From assembly GCF_000719705.1 (NCBI RefSeq), contig NZ_JOHO01000007.1, forward strand, positions 62,001-126,000: a stretch of 64,000 nt of DNA, read 5' to 3'. The first letter of the stretch is position 1; each line of letters opens with the position of its first letter. Position numbers and translations under genes: made by a program. Below are positions 50,202-58,356 of this stretch, piece after piece. The notes under the pieces were generated by a model. The model did no database searches. It was not told the DNA's origin and saw only the letters and a list, made by a program, of their open reading frames with translations. The DNA is from Streptomyces sp. NRRL S-350 (GTDB lineage: Bacteria > Actinomycetota > Actinomycetes > Streptomycetales > Streptomycetaceae).

Positions 50202-51206
50202 ATGCACATCCGCTCCACCGCCGCGCGCTCCCTGGTGGCCGTCCCGACCGCCGCCGCCCTCATGCTGCTCGCCCCCGCCGCCGCGCACGCCGTCGGCGGC
50301 AAGGGCGGTGCCCCCGGCAACAACGGCACCGTCAAGATCCACGACGCCGCCACCGGGCAGGAGGACGTCCGCAACGAGCCCAAGGTCTGCACCTTCTACC
50401 TGGACTCCTTCGGCTTCGACGCCGACCAGGACGTGATCTGGGCGATCACCACCGTCGGCGGCGGCCCCACCGAGAAGCTCGTCGCGTACGGCGACCTCCC
50501 GGTCGACGGCCACGGCCACGTCCGCACCGAGGACATCCACCTGCCGGACGGCCACTACAAGCTCTACTGGCAGTCCGTCGAGCTGGTCGACGGCGAACTG
50601 CCGAAGGACACGAAGCTCAACAACCCCAAGCACAAGGTCTTCAAGGTCGACTGCGGCAGCCAGACCCCCGCCCCGACCGGCAAGCCCTCGCCGAGCGTGA
50701 CGCCGACCCCCACCAAGGCCCCGTCCACCGGCCCGACCACCGTGCCGACCACGCCGTCGCACGGCCCCTCCACTCCGGCCTCGCCGACCGGGAGCCCCAC
50801 CGCGAAGCCGTCCGGCACCCCGACCACCCCGGCGCCGACGACTCCCGCCCCGACCACCCCGGCGCCGACCACCCCGGCCCCGACGACTCCGGCGACCGGG
50901 GAACCGACCGACGGGGCGACCGCCGCCCCCACCGGCGTCCCGAGCCCCGGCCCGTCGAACCCGCCGACCGCCACCGTGCCGGTGCACACCCCGACCACCG
51001 ACACCCCGGTCAACCCGGACGAGCCGCTGACCCTGCCCGCCAAGGTCAGCGTCCCCACCCCGATCCCGGGTGCCCCCTCGGACGGCAAGAAGCTGGCCAG
51101 CACCGGTAGCGACGGCACCCTGCTGTACGCGGGCGTCGGCACCGTCCTGCTGGCCGCCGGCGCGGGCACGGTGGTCTACACCCGCCGTCGCCGCACCTCT
51201 TCCTGA
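50202..51206 (+). CDS. LAxTG sortase-anchored surface protein
   Basis: Protein of 334 residues. Signal peptide (RSLVAVPTAAALMLLAPAAAHA), a globular domain at about 30-155 with CTFYLDSFGFDADQDVIWAI and HGHVRTEDIHLPDGHYKLYW, a long PTTPAPTTP stalk, then KKLASTGSDG, a hydrophobic helix (LLYAGVGTVLLAAGAGTVVY) and RRRRTSS. LAxTG plus helix plus basic tail is the class E sortase signal used in Streptomyces. The globular domain looks like a beta-sandwich; its binding partner is unknown. Followed by a hairpin terminator. Confidence 0.87.
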   Translation: MHIRSTAARSLVAVPTAAALMLLAPAAAHAVGGKGGAPGNNGTVKIHDAATGQEDVRNEPKVCTFYLDSFGFDADQDVIWAITTVGGGPTEKLVAYGDLPVDGHGHVRTEDIHLPDGHYKLYWQSVELVDGELPKDTKLNNPKHKVFKVDCGSQTPAPTGKPSPSVTPTPTKAPSTGPTTVPTTPSHGPSTPASPTGSPTAKPSGTPTTPAPTTPAPTTPAPTTPAPTTPATGEPTDGATAAPTGVPSPGPSNPPTATVPVHTPTTDTPVNPDEPLTLPAKVSVPTPIPGAPSDGKKLASTGSDGTLLYAGVGTVLLAAGAGTVVYTRRRRTSS

Positions 51207-51274
51207 GGCACCGGGCCCGTCCGGTGCGCCGACCGCGCCCCGGGCACCTGCCGCGACTGGGCCGCGGCACGACC

Positions 51275-51314
51275 GAGCCCCTGGATCCGCGAGCAGCTGC
51301 GGGTCCAGGGGCTC
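51275..51314 (+). terminator. hairpin terminator after the LAxTG gene
   Basis: GAGCCCCTGGATCCGC pairs with GCGGGTCCAGGGGCTC (one G-U), with a further GGCAC/GTGCC pairing outside. It lies about 70 bp after the stop codon at 51206. Confidence 0.78.
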
Positions 51315-51560
51315 CGTGCCGTACGACGGCGCCCGGGTCAGGGAGGACCACGGCCGACGGCGTCGTCGCCGGCGAGGGCCCCCGGCCACGGGGGTGGACC
51401 AGCGGCCCTCACCCCGGACTACGGGCGGCGCCCCGTCCCCGGTTCACCGCTGGCCCCACCGGATGACATCAGCACCACGGGCCTCATCCGAACCACCGGA
51501 CTCACCGGCATCAGAGGCCTCAGCGGTCCCGTCCGTTCCGGGACCGGGCCCGGGCACGCC

Positions 51561-51601
51561 GGAAGCCCCTCGCCTGACGGGGGAGCAGGCGAGGGGCTTC
51601 C
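51561..51601 (-). terminator. hairpin terminator after the antiporter gene
   Basis: GGAAGCCCCTCGCCTG pairs perfectly with CAGGCGAGGGGCTTCC around ACGGGGGAG, about 26 bp past the stop codon of the leftward antiporter gene. Confidence 0.87.
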
Positions 51602-51626
51602 ACCCGGGACTACGGCTGGCCGCCCG

Positions 51627-52727
51627 TCACGGGTTCACCGCCAGCACCACGTAACCCGCCAGCACCGCCAGGTGCAACGCGCCCTGCAGCGGCGTCGCCC
51701 GGCGCGGGATGACCGTGAGGGTGCCCAGCACGACCGTCAGGGTCAGCAGCACCATGTGCGCCGGGTCCAGGCCCAGGACGAGCGGGCCGGGCAGCCAGGT
51801 GGAGGCGATCGCGACCGCCGGGATGGTGAGGCCGATGCTGGCGAGCGCCGAGCCCAGGGCCAGGTTGAGGCTGGTCTGCACCTGGTTGCGGGCGGCCGCG
51901 CGCAGCGCCGCGATGGTCTCGGGCAGCAGCACCATCAGGGCGATCACCACGCCGACGACGGCGTGCGGGAGGCCGGCGTCGTCCACGGCCTTCTCGATGG
52001 TCGGCGAGACGCCCTTGGCCAGGCCGACCACCGAGACCAGCGCGACGGCGAGCAGCAGCAGGCTGATCCCGGCGGCCCCCACCGTGGGCGCGCCGGCGTG
52101 CTCCTCCTCGTCGGGCACCCCGCCCTCGTGGCCGACGGCCAGGAAGTAGTCCCGGTGCCGGACGGTCTGGGTGGCCACGAACAGCCCGTAGACGACGAGC
52201 GAGGCGGTGGCCGCGTACGTCAGCTGGGTGGTCGAGAACTGCGGGCCCGGCGAGCTGGTGGTGAAGGTCGGCAGCACCAGGCTGAGGGTGGCCAGGGTGG
52301 CGATGCAGGCGAGTGCGGCGCCGGTGCCCTCGGCGTTGAAGACGGCGGTGCGGTACCTGACGGCGGTGACCAGGATGGACAGGCCGAGGATGCCGTTGCA
52401 GGTGATCATCACGGCGGCGAAGACGGTGTCCCGGGCCAGCGTGGAGGACTTCTGCCCGCCGTCGGCCATCAGCGTCACGATCAGCGCGACCTCGATCACG
52501 GTGACGGCGATCGCGAGCACGAGCGATCCGAACGGCTCCCCCGACCAGTGCGCGATGACCTCCGCGTGGTGCACGGCGGACAGCACCGCCGCCACCAGGA
52601 AGCAGGCGACCACACCCACCACCCAGCCGGGCAGGTCCTTGTGCCAGGTCAGGACGAGGACGACGAACGACAGCACCGGGACGACGACGGTCCATTGCGC
52701 GGCCACCGCGCGGAGCTTCGCGATCAT
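51627..52727 (-). CDS. ChaA-type calcium/sodium-proton antiporter
   Basis: Protein of 366 residues with about eleven hydrophobic helices. Two inverted cation-binding segments are recognisable: FGSLVLAIAVTVIEVALIVT (about 75-95) and ALMVLLPETIAALRAAARNQ (about 265-285), each with the central glutamate of the CaCA family. LNLALGSALASIGLTIPAVA is the second conserved region. An acidic cytoplasmic loop (VPDEEEHAG) separates the halves. It exports Ca2+ or Na+ for protons. Start at 52727 (MIAKLRAVA); ribosome-binding site weak. Confidence 0.9.
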   Translation of the reverse strand: MIAKLRAVAAQWTVVVPVLSFVVLVLTWHKDLPGWVVGVVACFLVAAVLSAVHHAEVIAHWSGEPFGSLVLAIAVTVIEVALIVTLMADGGQKSSTLARDTVFAAVMITCNGILGLSILVTAVRYRTAVFNAEGTGAALACIATLATLSLVLPTFTTSSPGPQFSTTQLTYAATASLVVYGLFVATQTVRHRDYFLAVGHEGGVPDEEEHAGAPTVGAAGISLLLLAVALVSVVGLAKGVSPTIEKAVDDAGLPHAVVGVVIALMVLLPETIAALRAAARNQVQTSLNLALGSALASIGLTIPAVAIASTWLPGPLVLGLDPAHMVLLTLTVVLGTLTVIPRRATPLQGALHLAVLAGYVVLAVNP

Positions 52728-52799
52728 GCCGCCGAGGATCCCAGACGAGGGGCCCGTCACTCGGGCGCCCGCGCCGGGCACCGGGCGACATGCCGGAAC

Positions 52800-54326
52800 T
52801 CATCCTGGTTCGTCGCTCTTGCCGCCGTAGTCGGACAGGTACCGGATCACCTTGTCGACATGGGGACGGACGCGCTCAGGGACGCCCCCGGCCGCCTCCA
52901 CGGTCTTGTCGCTGGTCCGGTAGGCGGCCGCGACCAGGGCGGGCAGGCCGCGGGTGTAGCCGGCGTGCTTGAGCTGCTGGTCGAGCCAGCAGACGTAGTT
53001 GCCCATCGCGGCGATCGCGTCGCCCGGGTCCAGGTAGGACTTGGGGCCGGCGTGATGGGCCGCCTTGGCCCAGGCCTCGAACACCGCGGGCGTCCACATG
53101 GCGATCCCGTACTCGCCGGTCTCCGGGCTGGCGGCATCGGGGTCGAAGCCGCTCTCCGCCTTGAGCATGGCGGCCAGGAGCACCGGCGTGACCTCCGGCT
53201 CGGGGCAGCGCCGGGCGGCGTCCTCGATCATGCCCCGGTAGGCGACCGGAACGTCCGCGCCGGCCGGGATCGCGCCCGGTAGCGGGGGCGGGGCGCGGTG
53301 CGTCGTCGGCCCGGCGGGCTCGGGCGCCCCGGTCAGCGCGAGGACGGCGAGCGCGCCGGCGAGCAGGCCCGCGCCGGCCCGGACGGCGGCCCGGCGGCGC
53401 CGGGCCGGTCGGGCGGTGGCGCGGGCGACCAGGGCGGCGAGGTCGACGCGATCCCGCTCCTCCCGCCCGCGGGCCAGGGAGGCGGTGACCACGGGCCGCC
53501 AGCGCGCCGGCAGCGCCTCGTCCAGCCGCAGGGGTGCCGCGCCGCGCGCGTACGCCTGGGCGGCCAGCGAGCGGGCGCGGGCGGTGGCGCCCAGGAAGGG
53601 GTGCAGCCCGCCGGTGAGGAGCTGGTGGGCGATCACGCCGAAGGCCCAGACGTCGGCGCTGGGGCGCACGGCGATGCCGCGCGGGCCGGTGCGCTGGGAC
53701 CACCACTCGGGCGGGACGTGGTCGGGCGAGCCGAGCGGCGGGGCGTAGGCGTGGGTGCCCTCCAGCTCGGCGGTGAGGCCGAAGTCGGCGATCTTGGCGG
53801 TGCCGTCGGCCGTCAGGAGGACATTGGCCGGTTTCAGGTCCCCGTGCACCCAGCCGGCCCGGTGCATGTGGGTCAGCCCGGCGCAGACCCCGGTGAGGAT
53901 CCGCTCGGCGTCGGGCACCGCCGTGCCGGGCCGGGCGTCGGCCAGGACGTCCTGGAGGCTGCGGGCGGCACGCTCCATCACCAGGGCGACGGCGCCGTCC
54001 AGTCCGGGGCGGTCCGGGTCGTCGACGGTGACCACGGCGAGGGTGCGGATCAGGTGGGGGTGGTCGGCGCGGCGGCCGAACCGCTCCTCGCTGCGGGCCA
54101 TCCGGGCGACGGTCCGGCGCTGGCCCGGGCTGAACCGGGCGGAGCCGAGGAACTTGACGGCGGCGGGGGCGCCGTCCGGGCCCTCGGCGGCGTGGACGCG
54201 ACCCCAGGCACCCGCGCCGAGGAAGGCGCCGGTGCGGTACCCGGCGATCGGGTAGCCGTCGGGGAGGTCGAACGGCAGGTCGTCGGGCAGGCCGGGGTGC
54301 GGGTCGCCGGGCCGGGCGGGTCTCAT
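52800..54326 (-). CDS. Ser/Thr protein kinase with extracytoplasmic lytic transglycosylase domain
   Basis: Protein of 508 residues. Kinase domain about 30-290: glycine loop FLGAGAWGRVHAAEG, AAVKFLG lysine, catalytic loop WVHGDLKPANVLL with D163 (HGD in place of HRD), and DFG with D181. RRRRAAVRAGAG precedes a membrane helix at about 315-332. The outside part (about 365-508) is an SLT-like domain: LLAAMLKAESGFDPDAASP with E391, GEYGIAMWTPAVFEAW, and YVCWLDQQL. Cytoplasmic kinase and wall-cleaving domain on one chain is unusual; sensor kinases of this type normally carry PASTA repeats. It overlaps the upstream FHA-HTH gene by ATGA. Confidence 0.9.
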   Translation of the reverse strand: MRPARPGDPHPGLPDDLPFDLPDGYPIAGYRTGAFLGAGAWGRVHAAEGPDGAPAAVKFLGSARFSPGQRRTVARMARSEERFGRRADHPHLIRTLAVVTVDDPDRPGLDGAVALVMERAARSLQDVLADARPGTAVPDAERILTGVCAGLTHMHRAGWVHGDLKPANVLLTADGTAKIADFGLTAELEGTHAYAPPLGSPDHVPPEWWSQRTGPRGIAVRPSADVWAFGVIAHQLLTGGLHPFLGATARARSLAAQAYARGAAPLRLDEALPARWRPVVTASLARGREERDRVDLAALVARATARPARRRRAAVRAGAGLLAGALAVLALTGAPEPAGPTTHRAPPPLPGAIPAGADVPVAYRGMIEDAARRCPEPEVTPVLLAAMLKAESGFDPDAASPETGEYGIAMWTPAVFEAWAKAAHHAGPKSYLDPGDAIAAMGNYVCWLDQQLKHAGYTRGLPALVAAAYRTSDKTVEAAGGVPERVRPHVDKVIRYLSDYGGKSDEPG

Positions 54327-55084
54327 GGCCGGGCGGCCGGGCGCCGGGGCGGGAGCAGGGCCAGGTGCTCTTCCCGCACGAGGTCGAACTTCAGTGCCAG
54401 CGCGGCGAGTTCCTCGCGCTTGCCGCCGCCCGGGCCGTCCTCGTACGGCTCGCGTAGCCGTAGTTTCGTCTCCACCAGGTAGTCGATGTGGTAGTTCACC
54501 GCCGAGCGGGTCAGGCCGCGGCAGGCCGGCAGGGCGCGCAGCCGGGCCAGCACTTCGGTGACGCCGGGGACGGCCGCGGCGGAGGGCGAACGCAGTCGGG
54601 GCTCGCAGAGCGCCAGCAGCACCAGGAAGTACTTGGCGGTCGGGTCGAGCGCGAAGGGGCTGACGGTGTGCTCGCCGTCGGCGCCGCCCGGTCGGCCGTC
54701 CAGATAGGCGTGCTGCGGGGCGAAGACCTTGAAGGAGGCGGGTTCGCCGAGGGCGGGCAGCAGCACCCGGGAGAGCTCGAACGGCACCGGCGCGCCGAGC
54801 CGGCCGGGCGCCACCTTGATGTGCTCGCCCGCCCCCTCCAGGTTCTCCACGACGTAGGTGGCGGAGGTGCTGAAGTTGGACAGCCGCCAGTAGTCCTCGG
54901 CCGCGACCACCTCGCCCGCGCGGCGGGAGACGCCCTGGTCGGGCAGCGGGACGGCGACCGGCCGCCCGGGCTCGCCGCGCCCGAACACCGCGACCTCGCC
55001 CGGGCCCATCCGCAGCAGGCCGGGCGCCGCGCCGGGCGCCATCTCGGGCCCCGCACCGGGAAGTTGCACGATGACCGTGTCCAC
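54323..55084 (-). CDS. FHA-like plus winged-helix protein, partner of the kinase
   Basis: Protein of 253 residues. N-terminal region (about 25-110) has FHA features: VAVFGRGEPGRPV, QGVSRRAGEVVA, then WRLSNFSTSATYVVENL. FALDPTAKYFLVLLALCEPR leads to a helix-turn-helix (about 165-215): LTRSAVNYHIDYLVETKLRL. FHA domains bind phosphothreonine, so this protein could be a substrate or DNA-binding effector of the kinase encoded just downstream, whose ATG overlaps this stop codon. Start at 55084 follows GGAGGT upstream. The FHA call is by pattern and moderately sure. Confidence 0.75.
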   Translation of the reverse strand: MDTVIVQLPGAGPEMAPGAAPGLLRMGPGEVAVFGRGEPGRPVAVPLPDQGVSRRAGEVVAAEDYWRLSNFSTSATYVVENLEGAGEHIKVAPGRLGAPVPFELSRVLLPALGEPASFKVFAPQHAYLDGRPGGADGEHTVSPFALDPTAKYFLVLLALCEPRLRSPSAAAVPGVTEVLARLRALPACRGLTRSAVNYHIDYLVETKLRLREPYEDGPGGGKREELAALALKFDLVREEHLALLPPRRPAARP

Positions 55085-55336
55085 GCAGCCACCTCCGTGG
55101 GATCGGGTCGATGCTATCCGCCCCGTTCGTCCCGGTGTCCATCCGCCACTCGGACGAGTGAAGGGACATCGCCAACCCTGCCGGACGGCGCCCGCCGCCC
55201 GCGAACCGAGCGGTCGTCAGGACATGAGGTGTCCGGGCGCCGAACAGTCGGCGAATCGTTGCCCTATGTAGTTGAACGGTCACCAGCAGTGTGACGCAAC
55301 GCACACCACACGTCGTCCACAATGTGTGCAAGACTC

Positions 55337-55353
55337 ATCTCAAAGAGTGAGAT
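55337..55353. promoter_or_regulatory. dyad ATCTCA-N5-TGAGAT upstream of a small secreted-protein gene
   Basis: A perfect AT-rich inverted repeat 29 bp before the start codon at 55382, close to where a promoter -10 or early leader would lie. Candidate operator or small hairpin. Confidence 0.45.
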
Positions 55354-55381
55354 CCCCTTAATTTCCAAGGAGGTTCATATC

Positions 55382-55789
55382 ATGCGCGCTCGGATCGCAG
55401 CTGTGATGATGACGGTGGCAGGGATCGCAGGCCTGGCGGCCGGCCCGGCCATGGCCGCCACGGCCTCGTCCGAGACCGGCACCGTGGCCTGCGCCTCGGT
55501 GCTCAACCGGCCCTGCATCTCGCAGCAGGCCGACGGCGAGGGCATCGTCGGCGTCGCCCAGGTCACCGCCGACGCGGCCCAGTTGACGATCGTGAAGGTC
55601 GAGGTCCGCACCCAGGCCGCCTGGGGCAGCCCGTGGGAGACCGTCGCCTCGGCCACCACCGTGCGGCTCGGCTCGGCCAAGGCCGTCACCCCGCGCGTCG
55701 TCACCACCGACCTGCGCATCGTCTGCGCCACCGCCGGACCGGCGCTGGACGCGGCCAAGCAGATCACCACCTGTACCAGCCCGTTCTGA
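55382..55789 (+). CDS. small secreted cysteine-containing protein
   Basis: Protein of 135 residues with a near-consensus AAGGAGG site. Signal peptide MRARIAAVMMTVAGIAGLAAG...AMA (residues 1-25). The mature protein has four Cys, two near the N terminus (TVACASVLNRPCISQQ) and two near the C terminus (LRIVCATAG, ITTCTSPF), and beta-rich Val/Thr segments. It looks like a disulphide-stabilised extracellular protein. No known family recognised. AT-rich upstream DNA suggests a strong promoter. Confidence 0.78.
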   Translation: MRARIAAVMMTVAGIAGLAAGPAMAATASSETGTVACASVLNRPCISQQADGEGIVGVAQVTADAAQLTIVKVEVRTQAAWGSPWETVASATTVRLGSAKAVTPRVVTTDLRIVCATAGPALDAAKQITTCTSPF

Positions 55790-56074
55790 TCGCGGGGCCC
55801 TCGACGGGCCGCAGCGCACGCCGTCCGCGCGGCCGGGCGATAGCGCCTCCGCCCGGCCGGGACGTGCAGTGGCAGCAGCAGGACGAGCCGGGGCCGCGGC
55901 CCCGGTCCGGGCCGGTCGCCGGGATCCACCTCCCGGCGGCCGGCCCACCGGCGTCCGCCCCCATGCGGAAGGGCGCCCGGAACACCGCGCCCACCGGCCC
56001 CGTACGGAGACCGGAGAGGTGGGGAGCGCTTCGCACCCGCACCCGGGTGGACCTGGGGCACCCGTTCACGGCAA

Positions 56075-56104
56075 ACTGGTCTAGACCTCGGAGGTCTAGA
56101 CCTC
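56075..56104. promoter_or_regulatory. two DasR-responsive elements (dre)
   Basis: ACTGGTCTAGACCTCG (56075-56090) is followed immediately by GAGGTCTAGACCTC (56091-56104). Both share the GGTCTAGACC core of the Streptomyces dre. Tandem sites 30-60 bp before nagB predict DasR control relieved by glucosamine-6-phosphate. The rest of 55790-56074 has no supported gene. Confidence 0.9.
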
Positions 56105-56132
56105 AGCCGCGCCTCAGAACGGTGGACCCAGT

Positions 56133-56915
56133 ATGGAAATCGTGATCGTCCCAGACGCCCCAGCGGCCGGCGAACTCATCGCCGCGGCGATCACCGATCT
56201 GCTGACCGACAAGCCCGACGCCCTGCTCGGCGTCGCGACCGGCTCGACCCCGCTGCCGATCTACCAGGCCCTCGCCGCGCGGGTCGGCGACGGCCGCCTG
56301 GATGCCTCCCGGGCCCGGGTCTGCCAGCTCGACGAGTACGTCGGCCTGCCCGCCGGCCACCCGGAGTCCTACCGCTCGGTGGTGCTGCGCGAGGTCGTGG
56401 AGCCGCTCGGCCTGACCGAGGACTCCTTCCTGGGCCCGGACGGCAACGCGACGGACATCGCCGCCGCGGCCACCGCCTACGACCGCGCGCTGGCCGAGGC
56501 CGGTGGCGTCGACCTCCAGCTGCTCGGCATCGGCACGGACGGCCACATCGGCTTCAACGAGCCCTGCTCCTCGCTCGCCTCCCGGACCCGGATCAAGACC
56601 CTGACCCGGCAGACCAGGGAGGACAACGCCCGGTTCTTCGACAGCATCGACGAGGTCCCGCACCACGTCATCACCCAGGGCATCGGCACCATCCTGGAAG
56701 CCCGTCACCTGGTGCTGCTGGCCACCGGCGAGGCCAAGGCCGAGGCCGTCGCCCTCGCCGTGGAGGGCCCGTTGTCCGCGATGGTCCCCGCCTCGGCGCT
56801 GCAGCTGCACCCGCACGCCACCGTGGTGGTCGACGAGGCCGCCGCCTCCCGCCTCAAGCTCGCCGACTACTTCCGCGACACCTACGCGGCCAAGCCGGCC
56901 TGGCAGAAGCTCTGA
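56133..56915 (+). CDS. nagB: glucosamine-6-phosphate deaminase NagB
   Basis: Protein of 260 residues, full length. LGVATGSTPLPIYQALAARV binds phosphate; QLDEYVGLPAGHPESYR has the catalytic Asp; LLGIGTDGHIGFNEP and ASRTRIKTLTRQT are family signatures; the active-site acid follows in the FFDSIDEVPHHVITQGIGT region. It converts glucosamine-6-phosphate to fructose-6-phosphate and ammonia, the last step of GlcNAc use. Two dre boxes upstream place it in the DasR regulon. Single-gene unit. Confidence 0.97.
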   Translation: MEIVIVPDAPAAGELIAAAITDLLTDKPDALLGVATGSTPLPIYQALAARVGDGRLDASRARVCQLDEYVGLPAGHPESYRSVVLREVVEPLGLTEDSFLGPDGNATDIAAAATAYDRALAEAGGVDLQLLGIGTDGHIGFNEPCSSLASRTRIKTLTRQTREDNARFFDSIDEVPHHVITQGIGTILEARHLVLLATGEAKAEAVALAVEGPLSAMVPASALQLHPHATVVVDEAAASRLKLADYFRDTYAAKPAWQKL

Positions 56916-57021
56916 GCGAGCCCGGGCAAGCCCCGCCGCCCCGGTGGCCTGGGGCGCTGTGACGGCCGGGGCGCCGGCCACCGATCCCCCGGTGGCGGCG
57001 CCCCCGCGCCCGGGCCCGGCG

Positions 57022-58152
57022 TCAGCGCTTGCGGAGCCAGTCCGCGAAGGACTCCAGCGCCGGGCCTGGATCGCGGCGGCCGACACCGATGCGGAAGCGG
57101 TCGGTCGGGGTGGGCGTGAGCGCCGAACGGAAGGTGCTCGCGGGCATCAGCAGGACGCCCGCCTGCTCGACCAGGGCCGTACAGAAGTCCTCCACCCCGT
57201 CCGGGCCGAGGTAGCGCGGGTACGCGACGCAGCCGCCGGCGGGGGCGCGCCACTCGAAGAGGTCCTCGAACTCGGCGAAGAAGGCGTCGAACTGCGGCAG
57301 GTTCTCCGCGATGATGCCGCGGTTGCGTTCCAGGATCCGCTCGCGGGCGGTGATCGCGATCCGGGCCAGCACCTCGCTCGGCGCCGAGCTGCAGATCGTG
57401 GTGTAGTGCTTGGCCCGCTCCAGGCGGGAGACCAACTCCCGGTCCCGGCAGACGATCCAGCCGATCCGCAGGCCGGGCAGGCCGAGTGACTTGGTGGTGG
57501 CGTTGAGGGAGAGTGCGCGCTCGGAGAGGTCGGTGGCCTGCGGCAGGGTGCGGGCCGGGTCGAGCTCCAGACCGCGGTAGACCTCGTCCGAGAAGAGCCG
57601 GATGCCGCGCTCGTCGCAGAGTCCGGCGAGCCCGGCGAAGTCGGCGGCGTCGATCACCGCGCCGGTCGGGTTGTTCGGGAAGTTGACCGACACCACCCTG
57701 GTGTTCGGGCGCAGCGCCGCCTCGACCGCGTCGAGGTCCAGGGCCCAGTCCTGCCGTTCGTCCAGCGCGACGCCGGTGACCTCGCACAGGGAGAGCGGGA
57801 TGGTCTCCGCGGACTGGTAGTTGGGGGCCACCACGACGGCGTGGTCGTCCGGTTCGAGGAGCGCCCGCATGGCGAGGTTGAGCCCTTCCTGGGCGCCGCC
57901 GAAGCAGATCACGTCATCGGGGTCGGCCCGCTCGTACATGCCGGCGACCGCTCGGCGCAGCCCCGGGTCGCCGAGGATCTCGGTGTAGCCGAGGGCGAGG
58001 GTGTCCCAGGCCTCGCGGTCCTCGGGGCCGGCCAGGGCGAGCAGTTCGCCCGTCGTCATGGTCTGCGCGTCGGAGGCTCCGAGGTGGTGGCGGGCGGTGA
58101 ACTCCCAGCGGGCGAGGTGGGTTTCCAGCCGGAATTCGGGGAGCTGGGGCAT
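57022..58152 (-). CDS. class I/II aminotransferase-like PLP enzyme
   Basis: Protein of 376 residues: LGYTEILGDPGLRRAVAGMY, DDVICFGGAQEGLNLAMRAL, VSVNFPNNPTGAVIDAADFA (NPTG), LFSDEVYRGLELD, and Schiff-base K221 in NATTKSLGLPGLRIGW, then FRIGVGRR for the substrate carboxylate arginine. This subgroup includes VioD-like enzymes as well as ordinary transaminases; nothing around it indicates a viomycin-type pathway. It is convergent with nagB and stands alone. Amino-donor specificity unknown. Confidence 0.9.
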   Translation of the reverse strand: MPQLPEFRLETHLARWEFTARHHLGASDAQTMTTGELLALAGPEDREAWDTLALGYTEILGDPGLRRAVAGMYERADPDDVICFGGAQEGLNLAMRALLEPDDHAVVVAPNYQSAETIPLSLCEVTGVALDERQDWALDLDAVEAALRPNTRVVSVNFPNNPTGAVIDAADFAGLAGLCDERGIRLFSDEVYRGLELDPARTLPQATDLSERALSLNATTKSLGLPGLRIGWIVCRDRELVSRLERAKHYTTICSSAPSEVLARIAITARERILERNRGIIAENLPQFDAFFAEFEDLFEWRAPAGGCVAYPRYLGPDGVEDFCTALVEQAGVLLMPASTFRSALTPTPTDRFRIGVGRRDPGPALESFADWLRKR

Positions 58153-58356
58153 GGGGGCCGTTCCTTTCTGGGGCCCGCCGGGATCGCGGGGCCGGCGGGG
58201 TGCTCGAACTCGATGGGCGCGATGGGGCGGTGGGGCGGTGGGGCGGGAGATCCGCGGCGCGGTGGCGGTGGCGGTGGCGGGTCCGGCGGGGGCTGCGCGG
58301 CGGGCGGCCGGGCCCCGCCGGAGGAGTCCGGCGGGGCCCGGCCGCGAGGAGCCGTC

